DNA from: Bacteroides sp.
GTDB lineage: Bacteria > Bacteroidota > Bacteroidia > Bacteroidales > UBA7960
NCBI GenBank assembly: GCA_036351255.1
Contig: JAZBOS010000079.1
Location: 28,018 to 92,017 of the forward strand
DNA: 64,000 nt
Direction of reading: 5' to 3'
Under the pieces are notes generated by a model, which saw only the letters and a program-made list of their open reading frames with translations, was not told where the DNA came from and did no database searches. The position numbers were made by a program, and so were the translations under genes. Positions 18,405 through 26,956 of the stretch are shown here, piece by piece (position 1 is the stretch's first letter; each line of letters begins with the position of its first letter).

Positions 18405-18950
18405 TTAGTCAACATTTAAATGCTTTTTCAGGTCACTCAACCTCCGCTTAATGCTGGCATCGTAACGACGGTCACCCAAGTCAAGGATGAATCCCCCTAT
18501 GATCCCGGGATCGACTTTTTCCTTAAACTCAATGGTCTTGTTAGTAAAACGTTTGGCAACGTCAAGGGCTTTCTCTCGCATGGACGCATCAAGGGGAAAA
18601 GCTGTAGTCACCCTTACCGGCTCAATGTTCAGATGAGCCTTGTATTCCTCGATAAATTGCCTGGAAATGCCATCCAGAAGTGCGGCTCGACGTTTGCGGG
18701 CAATAATGAGAATGTACTGCAGGATGAGGGGATGAACCTTTTCTCCGAATAATTTTCGAAGAATGTTTTGCTTCTTGACCTCCCTGATAATTGGACTTTT
18801 CAAAACAACCTTCAACTCTTTCTCATAGGAGAAAGCCTGGCTGATCAAACTCATGTCCTGATAAGCTTCTTCCAGAATGTTATTCTCCAGTGCCAGGGAC
18901 AACAATGCCCTTGCATAGCGTTTCGAAACCCGGAGATTCTTGCTTAACAT
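18405..18950 (-). CDS. atpH: F1Fo ATP synthase delta subunit (OSCP)
   Basis: This 181-residue subunit has SKRYARALLSLALE near the N-terminus and the C-terminal block VDPGIIGGFILDLGDRRYDA, both OSCP/delta hallmarks. It connects the peripheral stalk to the top of F1. Gaps to atpF and atpA are about 20 nt each, so co-transcription is clear. Confidence 0.95.
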   Translation of the reverse strand: MLSKNLRVSKRYARALLSLALENNILEEAYQDMSLISQAFSYEKELKVVLKSPIIREVKKQNILRKLFGEKVHPLILQYILIIARKRRAALLDGISRQFIEEYKAHLNIEPVRVTTAFPLDASMREKALDVAKRFTNKTIEFKEKVDPGIIGGFILDLGDRRYDASIKRRLSDLKKHLNVD

Positions 18951-18971
18951 GCCGAAAACCTTTTCAAACCT

Positions 18972-19466
18972 TTAATTCAGGACCACTTTGTCCATTAACT
19001 GATCAACCAGATTTTTGCTGATCTTCTTATCCTTGAGTTCACCTTCCAAAACCTGTTCGGCAATATCAATAGAAAGCCTGGCAATCTGGTCCCTTATTTC
19101 ATGAACTACGGCCATGCGCTGCGCTTCCACTGCTTTTTTACCTTCCTCCATAATCTGGTTTACTTCTGCGTTTGCTCGCTGGCGGGCATTGCGGATCACT
19201 TCATCAGCTTCCGTCCGTGCCTGCGCAAGCAACTCAAGGCGTAACTTTTCTGCTTCCCGGAGTTTTTGTTTCTTTACCTCTTCCAGACTAGCAAGTTCTC
19301 GCCTAATGTGCTGGGCATCGCGCAGCGACTGGCTGATGGTCAGTTCCCTTTCACGAATGGTGTTTAGGATGGGGCGCCAGGCATATTTTCGCAGAACCAG
19401 CAAGACGGTCCCGAAAGCCAGCGTCATCCAGAAGATCAGTCCTAAACCAGGAGATACTAGTTCCAT
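18972..19466 (-). CDS. atpF: F1Fo ATP synthase b subunit
   Basis: This 164-residue protein has one N-terminal membrane helix (SPGLGLIFWMTLAFGTVLLV) followed by a long charged helix with continuous coiled-coil character, the peripheral stalk. The segment RKYAWRPILNTIRERE fits the b-subunit hinge. Position between atpE and atpH is standard. Confidence 0.95.
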   Translation of the reverse strand: MELVSPGLGLIFWMTLAFGTVLLVLRKYAWRPILNTIRERELTISQSLRDAQHIRRELASLEEVKKQKLREAEKLRLELLAQARTEADEVIRNARQRANAEVNQIMEEGKKAVEAQRMAVVHEIRDQIARLSIDIAEQVLEGELKDKKISKNLVDQLMDKVVLN

Positions 19467-19561
19467 GACAAGCGATTTGAATGACTATACGCGCAGAGAC
19501 TTCAAAAGCCCTGCATCTTTAATTCTTAACCCAGTATGTTTCGAAAAGGCGGAATGTCCCT

Positions 19562-19825
19562 TTAAACGAACAGCACCAGGAAACAAACCAAAATGGCGAA
19601 AAAGGTTACCCCTTCGATCAGGGCGGCTGAAACGATCATCGATGAACGAATATCGTTCCCTGCTTCAGGCTGACGAGCAATTGACTCGAGCGCCGTACTC
19701 CCGATCTTACCAATACCCCAGGCGGCGGCAAACACGGCAATAGCGGCGGCAAATCCGGCTCCCATTTTCATCCACTGAGTAGCTACCTCTACGGTGGCCT
19801 GCAACAAAACAAACAATGGTGACAT
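19562..19825 (-). CDS. atpE: F1Fo ATP synthase c subunit
   Basis: This 87-residue hairpin has two membrane helices, a polar loop with ARQPEA (50-55), and the ion-binding glutamate E71 in AALIEGVTFF. The residue after E71 is Gly rather than Ser/Thr, and no polar Na+-site residues are evident, so I infer a proton-driven ring. An N-terminal extension of about 15 residues precedes helix 1. It is separated from atpF by 95 nt, the widest gap in the cluster. Confidence 0.95.
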   Translation of the reverse strand: MSPLFVLLQATVEVATQWMKMGAGFAAAIAVFAAAWGIGKIGSTALESIARQPEAGNDIRSSMIVSAALIEGVTFFAILVCFLVLFV

Positions 19826-19876
19826 ACGCTTTTAATTTAAGTTAGATAATGAACTATTTGGTTTTCAATCTTTTTC

Positions 19877-20998
19877 TTAATGATGCTCTTCAGGAACAGC
19901 CATGCCAAAAAACAAGGCACTGAAGAAAGTAAACACATAAGCCTGAATAAAAGCTACCAGCAACTCAATGAAATTCATAAATACCATAAAAAGCAGTGAC
20001 AGGGGCGAAATTACATATCCAATGGCAGTAGATATCCCCCCAAGGACAAATATCAGGCTTACAAAACCCAATATGATCATATGACCTGCGGTAATATTGG
20101 CAAATAACCTCACCATCAACACAAAGGGCTTAACGAATACCCCGATCAACTCAATGATAGGCATCAGTGGCAAAGGCAGCTTCAACCATACAGGCACTCC
20201 GGGCGTATTAAAGATGTGTTTCCAATAACCCTTGGTAGAGAACAATTGCGTCGTAAAAAAAGTAAACAAGGCCAACACCATTGTCACGGAGATATTTCCC
20301 GTAACATTGGCTCCTCCGGGAAAAAACGGGACCAAACCCAAAAGATTATTGAAGAAAATAAAAAAGAACAAAGTCAGCAAATAGGGAAGGAATCGTTGGT
20401 AGTGTTTCTCCCCAATGGCAGATAAGGCTATCTCATCACGAATAAACAAAACGATGGGTTCCAGAAAGGATTGCAAGCCCCGTGGAACTGCCTGGCTCCC
20501 ATCCCGCTTATATTTCCGGCCAACACTTATAAAGATAAGGCAGATCAAAAAACTGCTTAACAACAAGGCAACAACATTCTTGGTTAAGGAAATGTCAAAC
20601 AGAAAACTGGCATTTGGGTCAGGTGTGTGTCCGTCATCCAGGACCTTTATGATACGGCCCTTGGGGGAACCATCGTGGGCAATAGCAAATCCCTTATGGG
20701 CACTATGGCCATGATGAAACCTGGAACTCATAAAAAAATATGGCTTCCCTTCATAAAACAGAATGACTGGAAGGGGTATAGAAAAAGTTTTGTCACCTAT
20801 ATCAGCAAGGTGCCAGTCATAAGAATCCAATACGTGGCCTACAATGAGCTCACCTGCGTTGAAATTCCCTTTTCCCTCTGCGGCCTCATCAGCAGCAAGG
20901 ACAGGAACGCCAACCATCAACAACATCCCCAGAAACGTGAATTTAAGGGTTCTGGACAAAACGCTGGGATTCAACACCTCCCCAAAACGGAGTCTCAT
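19877..20998 (-). CDS. atpB: F1Fo ATP synthase a subunit
   Basis: I start at the ATG at 20998 (373 residues); a TTG at 21025 would add nine. The C-terminal half has the a-subunit helices with the essential arginine in FVLMVRLFANITAGHM. The N-terminal half is a long extension with a signal-like helix (LKFTFLGMLLMVGVPVLAAD) and a soluble part with FHHGHSAHKG, as is usual for Bacteroidota AtpB. It forms the proton channel next to the c ring. Confidence 0.93.
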   Translation of the reverse strand: MRLRFGEVLNPSVLSRTLKFTFLGMLLMVGVPVLAADEAAEGKGNFNAGELIVGHVLDSYDWHLADIGDKTFSIPLPVILFYEGKPYFFMSSRFHHGHSAHKGFAIAHDGSPKGRIIKVLDDGHTPDPNASFLFDISLTKNVVALLLSSFLICLIFISVGRKYKRDGSQAVPRGLQSFLEPIVLFIRDEIALSAIGEKHYQRFLPYLLTLFFFIFFNNLLGLVPFFPGGANVTGNISVTMVLALFTFFTTQLFSTKGYWKHIFNTPGVPVWLKLPLPLMPIIELIGVFVKPFVLMVRLFANITAGHMIILGFVSLIFVLGGISTAIGYVISPLSLLFMVFMNFIELLVAFIQAYVFTFFSALFFGMAVPEEHH

Positions 20999-21083
20999 GG
21001 AAACATTGTTTTTTAAAACGTGCAATTTATAAATAAAAACCTTTCAAAAACCAATGAAAAAAGGATTTTAAAACCAATATGCT

Positions 21084-21470
21084 TCAGCTTTTCCTCGGAT
21101 GCAATTCTCGATACATATAACTGATCTCAAGAACAGTAAAAAGAAAATAATACACAAAGAAGCTGATGATAAAGCGAATGGCGTCTGACCGGACCAGGAA
21201 GGAATAAACGATCACTATAGCCAGATAAAGTAAAAATCGGGCCACGGTAATGGACATAAAGGTCTGTGTAAACTTTTTGTCACTTTCTGACGCAACCCTG
21301 TAAAGGATTACCTGTGATACAAGCAACACCAAAAAATAAAACAAGGGAATCAGAAAAAGCACCCTGCTAACCATATAGGCAGGGGCCAGCCATTGAAACA
21401 AAGCGGTAAGCAAGAAGGTCAGAATGGTAAATCCAACCAGGTACAAAATATAACGCCTCAGTCCACCCAT
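21084..21470 (-). CDS. Small four-helix membrane protein at the head of the atp cluster (AtpI-like position)
   Basis: This 128-residue protein has four hydrophobic segments, around residues 5-25, 37-56, 70-88 and 95-115, and a basic C-terminus. Its size, topology and location directly before atpB match ATP synthase protein I, which helps assemble the c ring or carry Mg2+, but sequence similarity is too weak for me to assert it. No separate AtpZ-like gene fits in the 61-nt gap upstream. Co-transcribed with atpB (about 85 nt away). Confidence 0.6.
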   Translation of the reverse strand: MGGLRRYILYLVGFTILTFLLTALFQWLAPAYMVSRVLFLIPLFYFLVLLVSQVILYRVASESDKKFTQTFMSITVARFLLYLAIVIVYSFLVRSDAIRFIISFFVYYFLFTVLEISYMYRELHPRKS

Positions 21471-21531
21471 TCCTGCAAAAAGTTTTTGGTCATGGAAAAA
21501 ATAAAGGGCTTTTCAGCCCCCGCTGCCATCC

Positions 21532-21930
21532 TTATAACTCGAGCTTAGCTTCCTTTTTAGGTTCGGGTTTCCCGGCAAGTCCGGGTTGTGGTTTTTCCAT
21601 GGTGCACGAACCTGTAAATATTGCGCCGGGTTCAATAGCAAGTTTACTGGTCACGATTTCTCCAAAAAGTTTTGAACTGGCTTTGAGCGTCAACAGCTCG
21701 CTTACTTCAACTCTGGCTTTAATCTGTCCTGAGAAATCTGCATTCTGACAAATAATATCTCCTTCAACCACACCTGTATTTCCAACAATTACCTTTCCCT
21801 TCGATTCTACTGTTCCAAGGATAGTTCCGTCAATTCGAATATCACCATTAGAAAAGATTTCTCCTTTGATAGTCGTTCCTGTTCCTACCAGGTTAATGGA
21901 AGTGTGGTCGGTTTCAGGTTGTTTGGCCAT
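21532..21930 (-). CDS. Bactofilin (polymer-forming cytoskeletal protein)
   Basis: The protein is 132 residues from the ATG at 21930 (MAKQPETDHT); upstream in-frame starts at 21960 (ATG) and 21969 (TTG) are less likely because they crowd the promoter box. NLVGTGTTIKGEIFSNGDIRIDG opens the DUF583 beta-helix, whose right-handed repeats continue as VIVGNTGVVEGDI and LTLKASSKLFGEI. Bactofilins self-assemble into filaments and recruit cell-wall enzymes. It lies between the SprE/PorW-like gene and the atp cluster. Confidence 0.9.
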   Translation of the reverse strand: MAKQPETDHTSINLVGTGTTIKGEIFSNGDIRIDGTILGTVESKGKVIVGNTGVVEGDIICQNADFSGQIKARVEVSELLTLKASSKLFGEIVTSKLAIEPGAIFTGSCTMEKPQPGLAGKPEPKKEAKLEL

Positions 21931-21978
21931 TGTATTTTCGTTTTTCTTGTTAGTGAACATATAAATCAATTGTTATGT

Positions 21979-21986
21979 CAAAAGTA
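21979..21986 (-). promoter_or_regulatory. Bacteroidota -7 box upstream of bactofilin
   Basis: The minus strand reads TACTTTTG, with TTG about 20 nt further upstream (plus-strand CAA at 22007-22009), so both -7 and -33 elements are present. The bactofilin-atp group could thus be expressed apart from the lipoprotein gene upstream. Confidence 0.55.
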
Positions 21987-22021
21987 AAATAAAATCAAAT
22001 CTGTTTCAAGCATTCGGAAGT

Positions 22022-24655
22022 TTATCTTGTATATCGGGCTCTGAAAAACCTGAGATATTCATCTACATCCTTGTCCTGGTAAAATATAGGATAATTATCC
22101 ACTGAAATTATAAACGAGGTGATGGCATCAGCATTAAAAATGCTAAAGCCCGGAGCTGACACAATTTTGCGGAAATAATCCATACCCAGGTTTTTGTCAC
22201 GGAAATTCGTAACAGTTATAATCTGCCTCCGGTCATCGAGAAAAATGTTGCTCATGGACAAACGGCTGTCCGGATAATTTTCAACATTGAACTCAGTAAT
22301 AAAATTGCGCAATTCGCGAGCTTCCACCTGCCTGACATCAAAGACAAAGGCAAAGAAATGAACAGCCGAAGCATTGTAGCTGTATATTGAAACCAGTTCT
22401 TCCTCAGGCAGCCCGGTATCTTCCGTAAATTCTTCCTCAGGCAATAACAAGGTATGGGTACCAAGGGATGCCAGCAAATCGGTGGCAGGTTGATGAACAG
22501 GCGTACCTTCAAAATTACGAACAACGTACTCCAATTCCTGCCTGAATTCGTTCTGCTGACGACTTTTCCCATATGCAAGGGCTTTCAGGTAACTGAATTG
22601 CGCGCGCAAAGGCAGGTCAATTTCAAGCGTGTCAGCGGTATCCCAATTCGAGATCACCTGCGAATAGTTTCCTGTGCGGAAAGCCTCATAGGTCTGCTCA
22701 TATAGCTGGTTGGCCAGACTTTGGCGCTGTCTGAAGTTCTGCAAATAATTAGGGTCACCCAGAATCTGGGCAAAATCACTTTCGGGAAATTCACTGATCA
22801 ACCTGCTCTTATAGCTGTCTGCACGCGATGGATCACCAAGATCGCGATAAAGGTTGTACAGATAATAATATGCATGCAATTTGTTTTCATTTTCAGGAAA
22901 ACGATTCACCAGCGACTCAAAATTGGTCACAGCATTGCGCAAGTCCTTGAAACGGTCTTTAAAAATCACTCCCAGATTGAAAAAAGCCTGGGCGATCCTG
23001 CCATTGGAGGCCTCCATTTGTTCCGGAGTTGTTGGAATGTTGCGCAAATAACTTGAGCGGTCCATTGCCTCGTCACCACCAAGGCTGTCCCCCTCAGCAA
23101 CACCTTCAGCGCCTCCATCAAAACCAAATGCAATCGTTTGTTTGTTACTGATACGCCAAAGATCTTCCAGTGGGCGCTCGCCAAAACGGCTGACAAACTC
23201 TGTGCGCCCAAAACTCATCGCCGAGGGATTGTAAAAATACCAGCTATTATCCTGCGGCTCTCCCATTCTGCGCTGGGTCTGCATAGCCTGGTAAGTGCGC
23301 ATCCGGTCACTTTCCTCCTGACGCCTGCGTTGTTCTTCTTCCCTGAGTTTCGTAATGATCTCGTCAATGATGGCATTCCGCTCGGCAGGTGTCAAAGCAG
23401 CCAGCCGCTGAAGAGAATCTTCGCGTTCTATCACCCGAAGGTTTAATGCCAGGTCCGACAACATCACCTTGCGCTCACTAATGGGTTCAATCCCATCAAA
23501 GGTCCTGGGAAGAAATGTCATGGTGCTGTCGTAATATATGCTGGCTTTCAGGTAATCGGGTCGCTCATAATAAATTTCTCCAAGCCGCAGAAAGGAAAGC
23601 CCCTTTTGCATATTATTTCCTTCACTCACCTGCGTCGACTTGAGGTAATGATCAATGGCATCATCCTCCTTTTGTTCACGCATGGCAAGTTGTCCAAGCG
23701 CATAGTAAATGCGGTCCTGGTAAGGATCGTTCTTTTCATCACGCAGCATATTGTTCAACTCCGACCGAATAAATCCGCTGTCGCCAGTCGAAGGATCGTA
23801 AGCCATGGCCATACTGATGCGCGCCTGAAAGGCCATGTCAAAGGTCGGATTCATCTTCAATACACTGGCATAGGTGCGCTGGGCGTTGGCATAATCACCC
23901 GAATACTGGTAATGCTGACCCAGGATATAAGTTAAACGGGTGCGGTCCCGGTTTTTGCGGGTCGCACGAATCCCATCCTGAAGATAGGGTATCGCTGAGG
24001 CATATTCTTTCTGGCGTGCAAAATGATCGGCATAAGTCAAATAAAACAGCCTTTCACCTTCATCACTCAAAAGCCCCTGTTCCAGGTCCGCCTTAACTAT
24101 TTCGAGCATCTCTTGCGCACGATCATAATTACCCATCGCATTGTAGCTCTTGGCTATCCATACTTTCGAATCATAAGCCAGGTCAGAGTCATATTGCCTG
24201 ATGATGTATTCAAACGTTAGAATGGCCAGGGGGTAGTCAAGATTAAAAAAATGGGACCGGGCGATCAGGTAATAGGCATCATCAATCCAGCGGTTATATT
24301 CAGTGCCCCTGATAAACATAGAATGTCGCCTAATCACAAGGCTGGCCTTTTGATAGGCCACATCCATGAAATTTTTAATGCCCCCCGCCTGGGCTACATT
24401 GCCATAACGGTATATGCTGAGCACTTCATCATAATTATCCTGATGCTGCTCTGCAAGCCTGGCTAAGCCCTGACGGTAACTCTCCCGTGCATTAAAATAG
24501 CCATTGTATTTTGCACTGATGGAATGATAATTCCGGCTGATCCAGGAATTTTTCTGGGTGGAGCACCCCAGGAGCACAAAAAGAAACAGGGCAAATAACA
24601 ACCCTCTGCTTAAAACGGAATAAAATGCCTTATTTTTCAAATCCAACCGCCACAA
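22022..24655 (-). CDS. SprE/PorW-like type IX secretion lipoprotein with TPR repeats
   Basis: Residues about 10-31 form a lipoprotein signal with lipobox LLGC (Cys31 in the longest form). The text after it, SWISRNYHSISAKYNGYFNA, resembles the start of SprE/PorW proteins of the T9SS, and about 850 residues of TPR-like helices follow (for example YDRAQEMLEIVKADLEQG, YANAQRTYASVLKMNP). A Gln/Glu/Arg-rich stretch lies near residues 430-460. The C-terminal 110 residues are a separate fold. No ATG is available: a stop lies two codons upstream of the TTG at 24655, and the TTGs at 24646 and 24640 are alternatives; the last gives the best signal peptide (MKNKAFYSVLSRG). The protein is thought to link the T9SS motor to outer-membrane parts. 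Confidence 0.83.
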   Translation of the reverse strand: MWRLDLKNKAFYSVLSRGLLFALFLFVLLGCSTQKNSWISRNYHSISAKYNGYFNARESYRQGLARLAEQHQDNYDEVLSIYRYGNVAQAGGIKNFMDVAYQKASLVIRRHSMFIRGTEYNRWIDDAYYLIARSHFFNLDYPLAILTFEYIIRQYDSDLAYDSKVWIAKSYNAMGNYDRAQEMLEIVKADLEQGLLSDEGERLFYLTYADHFARQKEYASAIPYLQDGIRATRKNRDRTRLTYILGQHYQYSGDYANAQRTYASVLKMNPTFDMAFQARISMAMAYDPSTGDSGFIRSELNNMLRDEKNDPYQDRIYYALGQLAMREQKEDDAIDHYLKSTQVSEGNNMQKGLSFLRLGEIYYERPDYLKASIYYDSTMTFLPRTFDGIEPISERKVMLSDLALNLRVIEREDSLQRLAALTPAERNAIIDEIITKLREEEQRRRQEESDRMRTYQAMQTQRRMGEPQDNSWYFYNPSAMSFGRTEFVSRFGERPLEDLWRISNKQTIAFGFDGGAEGVAEGDSLGGDEAMDRSSYLRNIPTTPEQMEASNGRIAQAFFNLGVIFKDRFKDLRNAVTNFESLVNRFPENENKLHAYYYLYNLYRDLGDPSRADSYKSRLISEFPESDFAQILGDPNYLQNFRQRQSLANQLYEQTYEAFRTGNYSQVISNWDTADTLEIDLPLRAQFSYLKALAYGKSRQQNEFRQELEYVVRNFEGTPVHQPATDLLASLGTHTLLLPEEEFTEDTGLPEEELVSIYSYNASAVHFFAFVFDVRQVEARELRNFITEFNVENYPDSRLSMSNIFLDDRRQIITVTNFRDKNLGMDYFRKIVSAPGFSIFNADAITSFIISVDNYPIFYQDKDVDEYLRFFRARYTR

Positions 24656-24685
24656 TTTTTAATCATAATAATAACTTTCAATCTG

Positions 24686-24693
24686 CAAATTTA
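24686..24693 (-). promoter_or_regulatory. Bacteroidota -7 box upstream of the SprE/PorW-like gene
   Basis: The minus strand reads TAAATTTG, fitting TAnnTTTG, about 31 nt before the TTG start at 24655. Confidence 0.45.
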
Positions 24694-24824
24694 TTTTATT
24701 TAGGCCATTCTTTGAGGCTTAACAATTTTTAACGGTCAAAATTCCACCATATTTATGTCAGCAAGCCACAAAACCCATCGAAATTACGAAATTTGCAATA
24801 ATACCTGCCTTCAACCAATTTTAT

Positions 24825-24832
24825 TAATTTTG
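24825..24832 (+). promoter_or_regulatory. Bacteroidota -7 box upstream of the M23 peptidase gene
   Basis: TAATTTTG fits TAnnTTTG and is 33 nt before the ATG. It could serve the M23-dxr-rseP-iadA-rnz run of genes. Confidence 0.45.
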
Positions 24833-24865
24833 CAGGTCTTACACCATTATCTTTAGTGCGCCCTT

Positions 24866-25741
24866 ATGCCGCAGAAACCTGAAAAGAAGCGGAGTTTCTT
24901 TAAAAAACTTCACGACAAGTACCGCTTGGTATTAATGAACGACGATACCTTCGAAGAGAAGTTGTCTTTTCGTTTAACCCGTTTTAATGTATTTATTTTC
25001 TTTGGGGCGCTCGCCATCTTCCTGGTTGTGGCCACTACCTATCTGATTGCATTCACTCCCTTGCGCGAATACATCCCGGGCTATGGTGATTTCAATACCC
25101 GCCAGGTGCTTCGCGAGCTGACCCTCAGGGCTGATTCTCTTGAAACCAGCCTCAGGCAGAAAGACTTTTATATTGAGAATATTCGGAACATTATTGAAGG
25201 CCGCGAAATAGTTGAGGAAATGCCGGATACGCTTGATAATCCTACCTTCTATGGCTTCGAGGATCTTCCGCATTCCCCCGAAGACTCCATCCTCAGGGCC
25301 GAAATGGAAAGCATGGGGCAATTTGGCACTTCATTGACCGCGATGGAAATACTCCCTGAGCATAATATCAACCAGTTCTACTTTTTCCCTCCCATCAAGG
25401 GGGTGGTCACCAATTATTTCGATCCGGCAAGCGAGCATTTTGGCATTGACCTGGTAGCCGACCCCAACGAAGCCATTAAGGCCACCCTCGATGGTACAGT
25501 GATCTTTGCCGGGTGGACAATCCAAACCGGCTACACCGTTGGCATTCAACATTCCAATAACCTTATTTCCGTTTACAAGCACAACAGCGTCCTGCTCAAG
25601 CAAATAGGCAATACGGTGAAGGCTGGCGATGTGATCGCCATCATCGGCAACACTGGCATCCTTTCTACCGGGCCGCATCTTCATTTCGAACTCTGGTCTA
25701 ACGGAAATCCCGTCGACCCCCTCGATTATATCATTCTCTGA
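24866..25741 (+). CDS. Membrane-anchored M23 (LytM) peptidase-like protein
   Basis: This 291-residue protein has a cytoplasmic basic N-terminus, one membrane helix (about 41-63), a helical linker (78-115) and a LytM domain (about 175-291). Zinc ligands are visible: H191 and D195 in HFGID and H273 in HLHFE (H271 is the catalytic partner). A complete ligand set suggests an active endopeptidase on peptidoglycan. The TGA overlaps the ATG of dxr by one base, hence the two are translationally coupled. Confidence 0.88.
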   Translation: MPQKPEKKRSFFKKLHDKYRLVLMNDDTFEEKLSFRLTRFNVFIFFGALAIFLVVATTYLIAFTPLREYIPGYGDFNTRQVLRELTLRADSLETSLRQKDFYIENIRNIIEGREIVEEMPDTLDNPTFYGFEDLPHSPEDSILRAEMESMGQFGTSLTAMEILPEHNINQFYFFPPIKGVVTNYFDPASEHFGIDLVADPNEAIKATLDGTVIFAGWTIQTGYTVGIQHSNNLISVYKHNSVLLKQIGNTVKAGDVIAIIGNTGILSTGPHLHFELWSNGNPVDPLDYIIL

Positions 25742-26907
25742 TGAACGGCTCCCAAAAAAAAAGGATGGCAATACTGGGCTCAACAGGCTCCATCGGCTGT
25801 CAAGCCCTGGAGGTGATCCGTTCCTTTCCCGAACGATTTCAGGTCGAAGTTCTGACGGCCCAAAACAACGCCTCACGTCTTATCAAACAGGCCATCGAGT
25901 TCCAGCCCAATGCCGTTGTCATTGGAAACGGGCGATTTTACCCCCGGGTCAAGGAAGCCCTTGAGCCATACCCTGTCAAAGTATTCACAGGAGCCAGTGC
26001 ACTGAAAGAAGTTACTGAATTCGAAGACATTGATATGGTCCTTACGGCTATGGTAGGCATCGCAGGCCTCGAACCTACAATGGCAGCCATCCAGGCCGGC
26101 AAACAAATTGCCCTGGCCAACAAGGAGACCCTGGTGGTGGCTGGAAGCCTGATCACTCGCCTGGCACGTGAGAAAGGCGTGAATATCTACCCTATCGATT
26201 CGGAGCACTCGGCCATCTTCCAATGCCTGGCAGGCGAATTCCATAACCCGGTGGAACAAATTTACCTTACGGCCAGTGGAGGGCCCTTCCTGGGGAAAAA
26301 ACGGGACTTCCTCGCTACTGTAAAAAAAGAACAAGCCCTCAAACACCCCAACTGGAACATGGGATGCAAGATTACCATCGACTCGGCATCCTTAATGAAC
26401 AAAGGCCTTGAGGTGATAGAAGCCAAATGGCTTTTCGGGCTCAAACCCGATCAGATCAAGGTGATTGTGCACCCGCAATCCATCATTCACTCCCTGGTAC
26501 AGTTCACTGATGGCTCTATGAAAGCTCAGATGGGGCTGCCCGATATGAAGCTTCCCATTTTATATGCCATGGCTTATCCGGAAAGGCTACAGACCAGCTT
26601 CCCAAGGTTCGACTTTTTGCAATCCCCCGGGCTGACCTTTGAAGCCCCTGACACAGAAAGTTTTCCCAATCTGCTGTTGGCCTACCAGGCCCTTGGGAAA
26701 GGCGGAAATATGCCCTGTATTCTCAATGCCGCCAATGAAATAGCTGTGGCTGCTTTCCTCAGGGATCAGGTGGGATTCCTTGAAATGTCTGAAATTATTG
26801 AATCCTGTATGCAAAAAATTGACTTCATAAATGAACCAAACCTGCAGGATTTCATTCATACTGATAACGAAACCCGAAAACTTGCACTTTCACTCATAGA
26901 AAAATAA
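25741..26907 (+). CDS. dxr: 1-deoxy-D-xylulose 5-phosphate reductoisomerase
   Basis: The 388 residues carry the NADPH motif GSTGSIGCQALEVI (12-25), ALANKETLVVAG, the metal/substrate motif IDSEHSAIFQC, the flexible loop TASGGPFLGKK, and NMGCKITIDSASLMNKGLE. Dxr makes 2-C-methyl-D-erythritol 4-phosphate, the committed step of the non-mevalonate isoprenoid pathway. Upstream M23 and downstream rseP genes form an envelope-themed operon. Confidence 0.97.
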   Translation: MNGSQKKRMAILGSTGSIGCQALEVIRSFPERFQVEVLTAQNNASRLIKQAIEFQPNAVVIGNGRFYPRVKEALEPYPVKVFTGASALKEVTEFEDIDMVLTAMVGIAGLEPTMAAIQAGKQIALANKETLVVAGSLITRLAREKGVNIYPIDSEHSAIFQCLAGEFHNPVEQIYLTASGGPFLGKKRDFLATVKKEQALKHPNWNMGCKITIDSASLMNKGLEVIEAKWLFGLKPDQIKVIVHPQSIIHSLVQFTDGSMKAQMGLPDMKLPILYAMAYPERLQTSFPRFDFLQSPGLTFEAPDTESFPNLLLAYQALGKGGNMPCILNAANEIAVAAFLRDQVGFLEMSEIIESCMQKIDFINEPNLQDFIHTDNETRKLALSLIEK

Positions 26908-26956
26908 AACAACAGACCCTGATTATTCATTTAAGTCGTTACTCATTCTTTTTTCA

